Assembly: GCF_935825525.1 (NCBI RefSeq)
Contig: NZ_CAKXZT010000157.1
Coordinates: 94,346 to 158,345, forward strand
Source: Mesorhizobium escarrei
GTDB taxonomy: Bacteria > Pseudomonadota > Alphaproteobacteria > Rhizobiales > Rhizobiaceae
Length of the DNA: 64,000 nt
Reading direction: 5' to 3'
Shown: positions 61,903-64,000 of the stretch, piece by piece
Numbering within the stretch: position 1 is the stretch's first letter
Layout of the letters: the number at the start of each line of letters is the position of its first letter
Notes under the pieces: model-generated
The model's database searches: none
The model's input: only the letters and a program-made list of their open reading frames with translations
What the model was told of the DNA's origin: nothing
Translations under genes and position numbers: made by a program

Positions 61903-62625
61903 ATGCTGCTGTTTGCAGGCCTCGGCAATCCGGGCGCGAAATACGCTGACAATCGGCACAATGTCGGCTTCATGGCGGCGGACGCAATCGCCCGCCGCCA
62001 TTCCTTTTCGCCCTGGTCGAAAAAGTTCCAGGGTCTGATCGCCGAAGGCACGCTCGCCGGCGAAAAAATCATCCTGATCAAGCCGCAGACCTTCATGAAT
62101 CTGTCCGGCCAGTCGGTCGGCGAAGCCCTGCGCTTTTACAAGCTCGACGCTTCGGCGTTGACCGTCTTTTATGACGAGATCGACCTTGCCGCCGGCAAGG
62201 TGCGGGTCAAGGTCGGTGGCAGTTCCGGTGGCCACAACGGTATCCGCTCGCTCGACCAGCATGTCGGCAAGGGTTTCCGCCGCGTGCGCATTGGCGTCGG
62301 CCACCCCGGCGTCAAGGAAATGGTGCATGGCCATGTGCTTGGCGATTTCGCCAAAAGCGACCGCGAGTGGCTGGACGTGCTGCTCGACACCATCGCCGAC
62401 GATGCCGGACTGCTTGCCAAGGGCGACGACAATTCCTTCATGAATCGCGTGACGCTGGCCTTGCGCGACAAGCTCACGCCTACGGGCGACGACCGCCCGC
62501 CAGCCAAGGCGCCAAAAGCACAAAGCCACGTTCGCCAGGCGCGCCCGCAGCAGCTGGCAGCCAAGCTGCCCGAAACCGGCCCGATGGCCGCCATGCTGAA
62601 GAAGCTGTTTGGCGGCAAGGGTTGA
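61903..62625 (+). CDS. pth: peptidyl-tRNA hydrolase
   Basis: GGAGG five bases upstream favours the ATG at 61903 over the GTG two codons earlier. The 240-residue enzyme has GLGNPGAKYADNRHNVGFMA with the catalytic His, KPQTFMNLSGQSV and GGSSGGHNGIRSLDQHVG. It recycles tRNA from peptidyl-tRNA. The C-terminal ~50 residues form a Pro/Ala/Lys-rich extension typical of rhizobia. It lies 23 bp after rplY. Confidence 0.96.
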   Translation: MLLFAGLGNPGAKYADNRHNVGFMAADAIARRHSFSPWSKKFQGLIAEGTLAGEKIILIKPQTFMNLSGQSVGEALRFYKLDASALTVFYDEIDLAAGKVRVKVGGSSGGHNGIRSLDQHVGKGFRRVRIGVGHPGVKEMVHGHVLGDFAKSDREWLDVLLDTIADDAGLLAKGDDNSFMNRVTLALRDKLTPTGDDRPPAKAPKAQSHVRQARPQQLAAKLPETGPMAAMLKKLFGGKG

Positions 62626-62722
62626 GCCTGGCCACGGATCGGGGCTGCAGGGGTTGACGTTCGTCACCGCTTTCGCCCATAGCCCTCATCAAATTTCGAT
62701 TTCCCGATAGGACCGGATAAAA

Positions 62723-63826
62723 ATGGGTTTCAAATGCGGCATCGTTGGCTTGCCCAACGTCGGCAAGTCGACGCTTTTCAACGCGCTGACCAGAACGGCG
62801 GCGGCACAGGCCGCCAACTATCCGTTCTGCACCATCGAACCGAACACCGGCGAAGTCGCGGTGCCCGACCCGCGCCTGCAAAAAATCGCGGCGATCGGCA
62901 AGTCGAAGGAGATCATCCCGACCCGCATCTCGTTCGTCGACATCGCCGGCCTGGTGCGCGGCGCCTCGAAGGGCGAAGGGCTGGGCAACCAGTTCCTGGC
63001 CAATATCCGCGAGGTCGACGCCATCGTCCATGTGCTGCGTTGCTTCGAGGATGACGACATCACCCATGTCGAAGGCCGCATCGATCCCGTCGCCGACGCC
63101 GAGACCGTCGAGACCGAGCTGATGCTCGCCGACCTCGACAGCCTCGAGCGCCGCATCGTGCAGTTCCGCAAGCGCGCTTCCGGCAAGGACAAGGAGGCGC
63201 TGACCGTGCTTCCGATGATGGAAGCCGCTCTTGAACTTTTGCAAGCCGGCAAGCCGGCCCGCATCCTGCTCAAAAATATCTCCGCGGAGGATCTGCGTAT
63301 CCTGCAGGGGCTGAACCTGCTGACATCGCACCCCGTGCTCTATGTCTGCAATGTCGCCGAAGCCGATGCTGCAACCGGCAACGCACACACCAAGGCGGTC
63401 GAGCAGATGGCTGCCGCGCAAGGCGCCCGCACCGTGGTGATTTCGGCGGCGATCGAAGCCGAGGTCGCGCAGCTCAGCGACGAAGAGGAGATGGAATTCC
63501 TCGCCACCCTGGGCCTCGATGAGCCTGGTTTGAACAAGGTGATCCGCGCCGGCTACGAGCTGCTGCAGCTCATCACCTATTTCACCGTCGGGCCGAAGGA
63601 GACGCGCGCCTGGACCGTGCACAAGGGCGCCAAGGCGCCACAGGCGGCAGGCGTCATCCACACCGATTTCGAGCGCGGCTTCATCCGCGCCCAGACCATC
63701 GCCTACAACGACTTCGTCACGCTGGGCGGCGAAGTGGCGGCCAAGGAGGCCGGCAAGGCGCGCGACGAAGGCAAGGAGTATGTCGTCCAGGACGGCGACA
63801 TCATGCTGTTCAAGTTCAATACTTGA
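62723..63826 (+). CDS. ychF: redox-regulated ATPase YchF (Obg-like)
   Basis: The 367-residue P-loop protein has GIVGLPNVGKSTLFNALTRT, FVDIAGLVRGASKGEGLGNQ and VCNVAEAD in the base-specificity position (ATP rather than GTP in this family). The C-terminal TGS domain has WTVHKGAKAPQAAGVIHTDF. YchF binds ribosomes and modulates stress responses. AGGA lies nine bases upstream. Confidence 0.96.
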   Translation: MGFKCGIVGLPNVGKSTLFNALTRTAAAQAANYPFCTIEPNTGEVAVPDPRLQKIAAIGKSKEIIPTRISFVDIAGLVRGASKGEGLGNQFLANIREVDAIVHVLRCFEDDDITHVEGRIDPVADAETVETELMLADLDSLERRIVQFRKRASGKDKEALTVLPMMEAALELLQAGKPARILLKNISAEDLRILQGLNLLTSHPVLYVCNVAEADAATGNAHTKAVEQMAAAQGARTVVISAAIEAEVAQLSDEEEMEFLATLGLDEPGLNKVIRAGYELLQLITYFTVGPKETRAWTVHKGAKAPQAAGVIHTDFERGFIRAQTIAYNDFVTLGGEVAAKEAGKARDEGKEYVVQDGDIMLFKFNT

Positions 63827-63841
63827 GCTAACTGGCGGTTC

Positions 63842-64000
63842 TTCCTTCTCCCCTTGTGGGAGAAGGTGGCCTCGCCCAGGGGTCTTGCCTCCGGCAAGCC
63901 CGAGGACAGGCTCCGCGAGGTCGGATGAGGGGTGTTCCAGCTTGGCACCGACACACTCCGTGCAATACCCCTCTTCCGTCTCGGCGCTGCGCGCCGATCC
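63842..64000. repeat. dispersed rhizobial palindromic repeat, copy cut by the window end
   Basis: CTTCTCCCCTTGTGGGAGAAG, then GATGAGGGGTGTTCCAGC, AATACCCCTC and GGCGCTGCGCGCC follow in the same order as the copy at 33307-33472. This copy carries an extra internal segment (GGGGTCTTGCCTCCGGCAAG). It starts 16 bp after the ychF stop. Confidence 0.85.

Overview
The window looks like chromosome of a Mesorhizobium-type rhizobium (Hyphomicrobiales, Phyllobacteriaceae). This rests on the high GC, the gene content (BA14K protein, DUF1127-like and Kazal proteins, the UbiK-Lgt-MidA-PgeF order, a MarR/OmpR/histidine-kinase trio) and the intergenic palindromic repeats typical of that group. I saw no rRNA, tRNA, CRISPR array, transposase, integrase or phage gene.

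Region 1 (1-5.9 kb) is accessory: the 3' part of a large AAA-ATPase/TPR regulator, two small unknown genes, a decayed adenylate-cyclase-type fragment and an animal-type haem peroxidase. Region 2 (6-13.7 kb) is a peptide module. A leftward ABC operon (two permeases, a fused double ATPase, a binding protein) is preceded by the remains of an alpha/beta-hydrolase peptidase with its middle deleted. Facing away are a wrecked LuxR-type quorum regulator and an intact D-aminopeptidase. Region 3 (14-25.8 kb) holds two regulator/oxidoreductase pairs (HxlR with quinone oxidoreductase, HxlR with FMN reductase), a thioesterase, an acetyltransferase, a GMC oxidoreductase overlapping an enolase-superfamily enzyme, a lipid kinase, and exported, membrane and CapA-type proteins.

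Region 4 (25.9-41.5 kb) is mostly core: uvrB (carrying a translated palindromic repeat and a repetitive C-terminal tail), an ABC-F ATPase, VOC and DUF1428 proteins, a TPR-sulfotransferase, small stress-type proteins, two cold-shock genes with matching promoters and 5' hairpins, a metallo-hydrolase bracketed by inverted repeats, and ilvE. Region 5 (41.7-55.5 kb) carries a MarR / OmpR regulator / histidine kinase operon with a strong palindromic operator, a glycosyltransferase, CsaA, YbjN, the ubiK-lgt-midA-pgeF-M24 block, prs, and an AraC regulator divergent from an Fsr-type efflux pump.

Region 6 (55.6-59.7 kb) is the most unusual. A TetR gene with a repeat-filled leader faces two genes (DUF1772 and an NTF2/SnoaL-like protein) that have exchanged 3' halves through a roughly 0.57 kb inversion at a 14-bp imperfect inverted repeat. 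Next to them are a frameshifted Tat-signal SDR, a frameshifted LysR and the tail of an MFS transporter. The window ends in intact genes: an ArsR-rhodanese fusion, DUF2938, rplY, pth and ychF, then another copy of the dispersed repeat.
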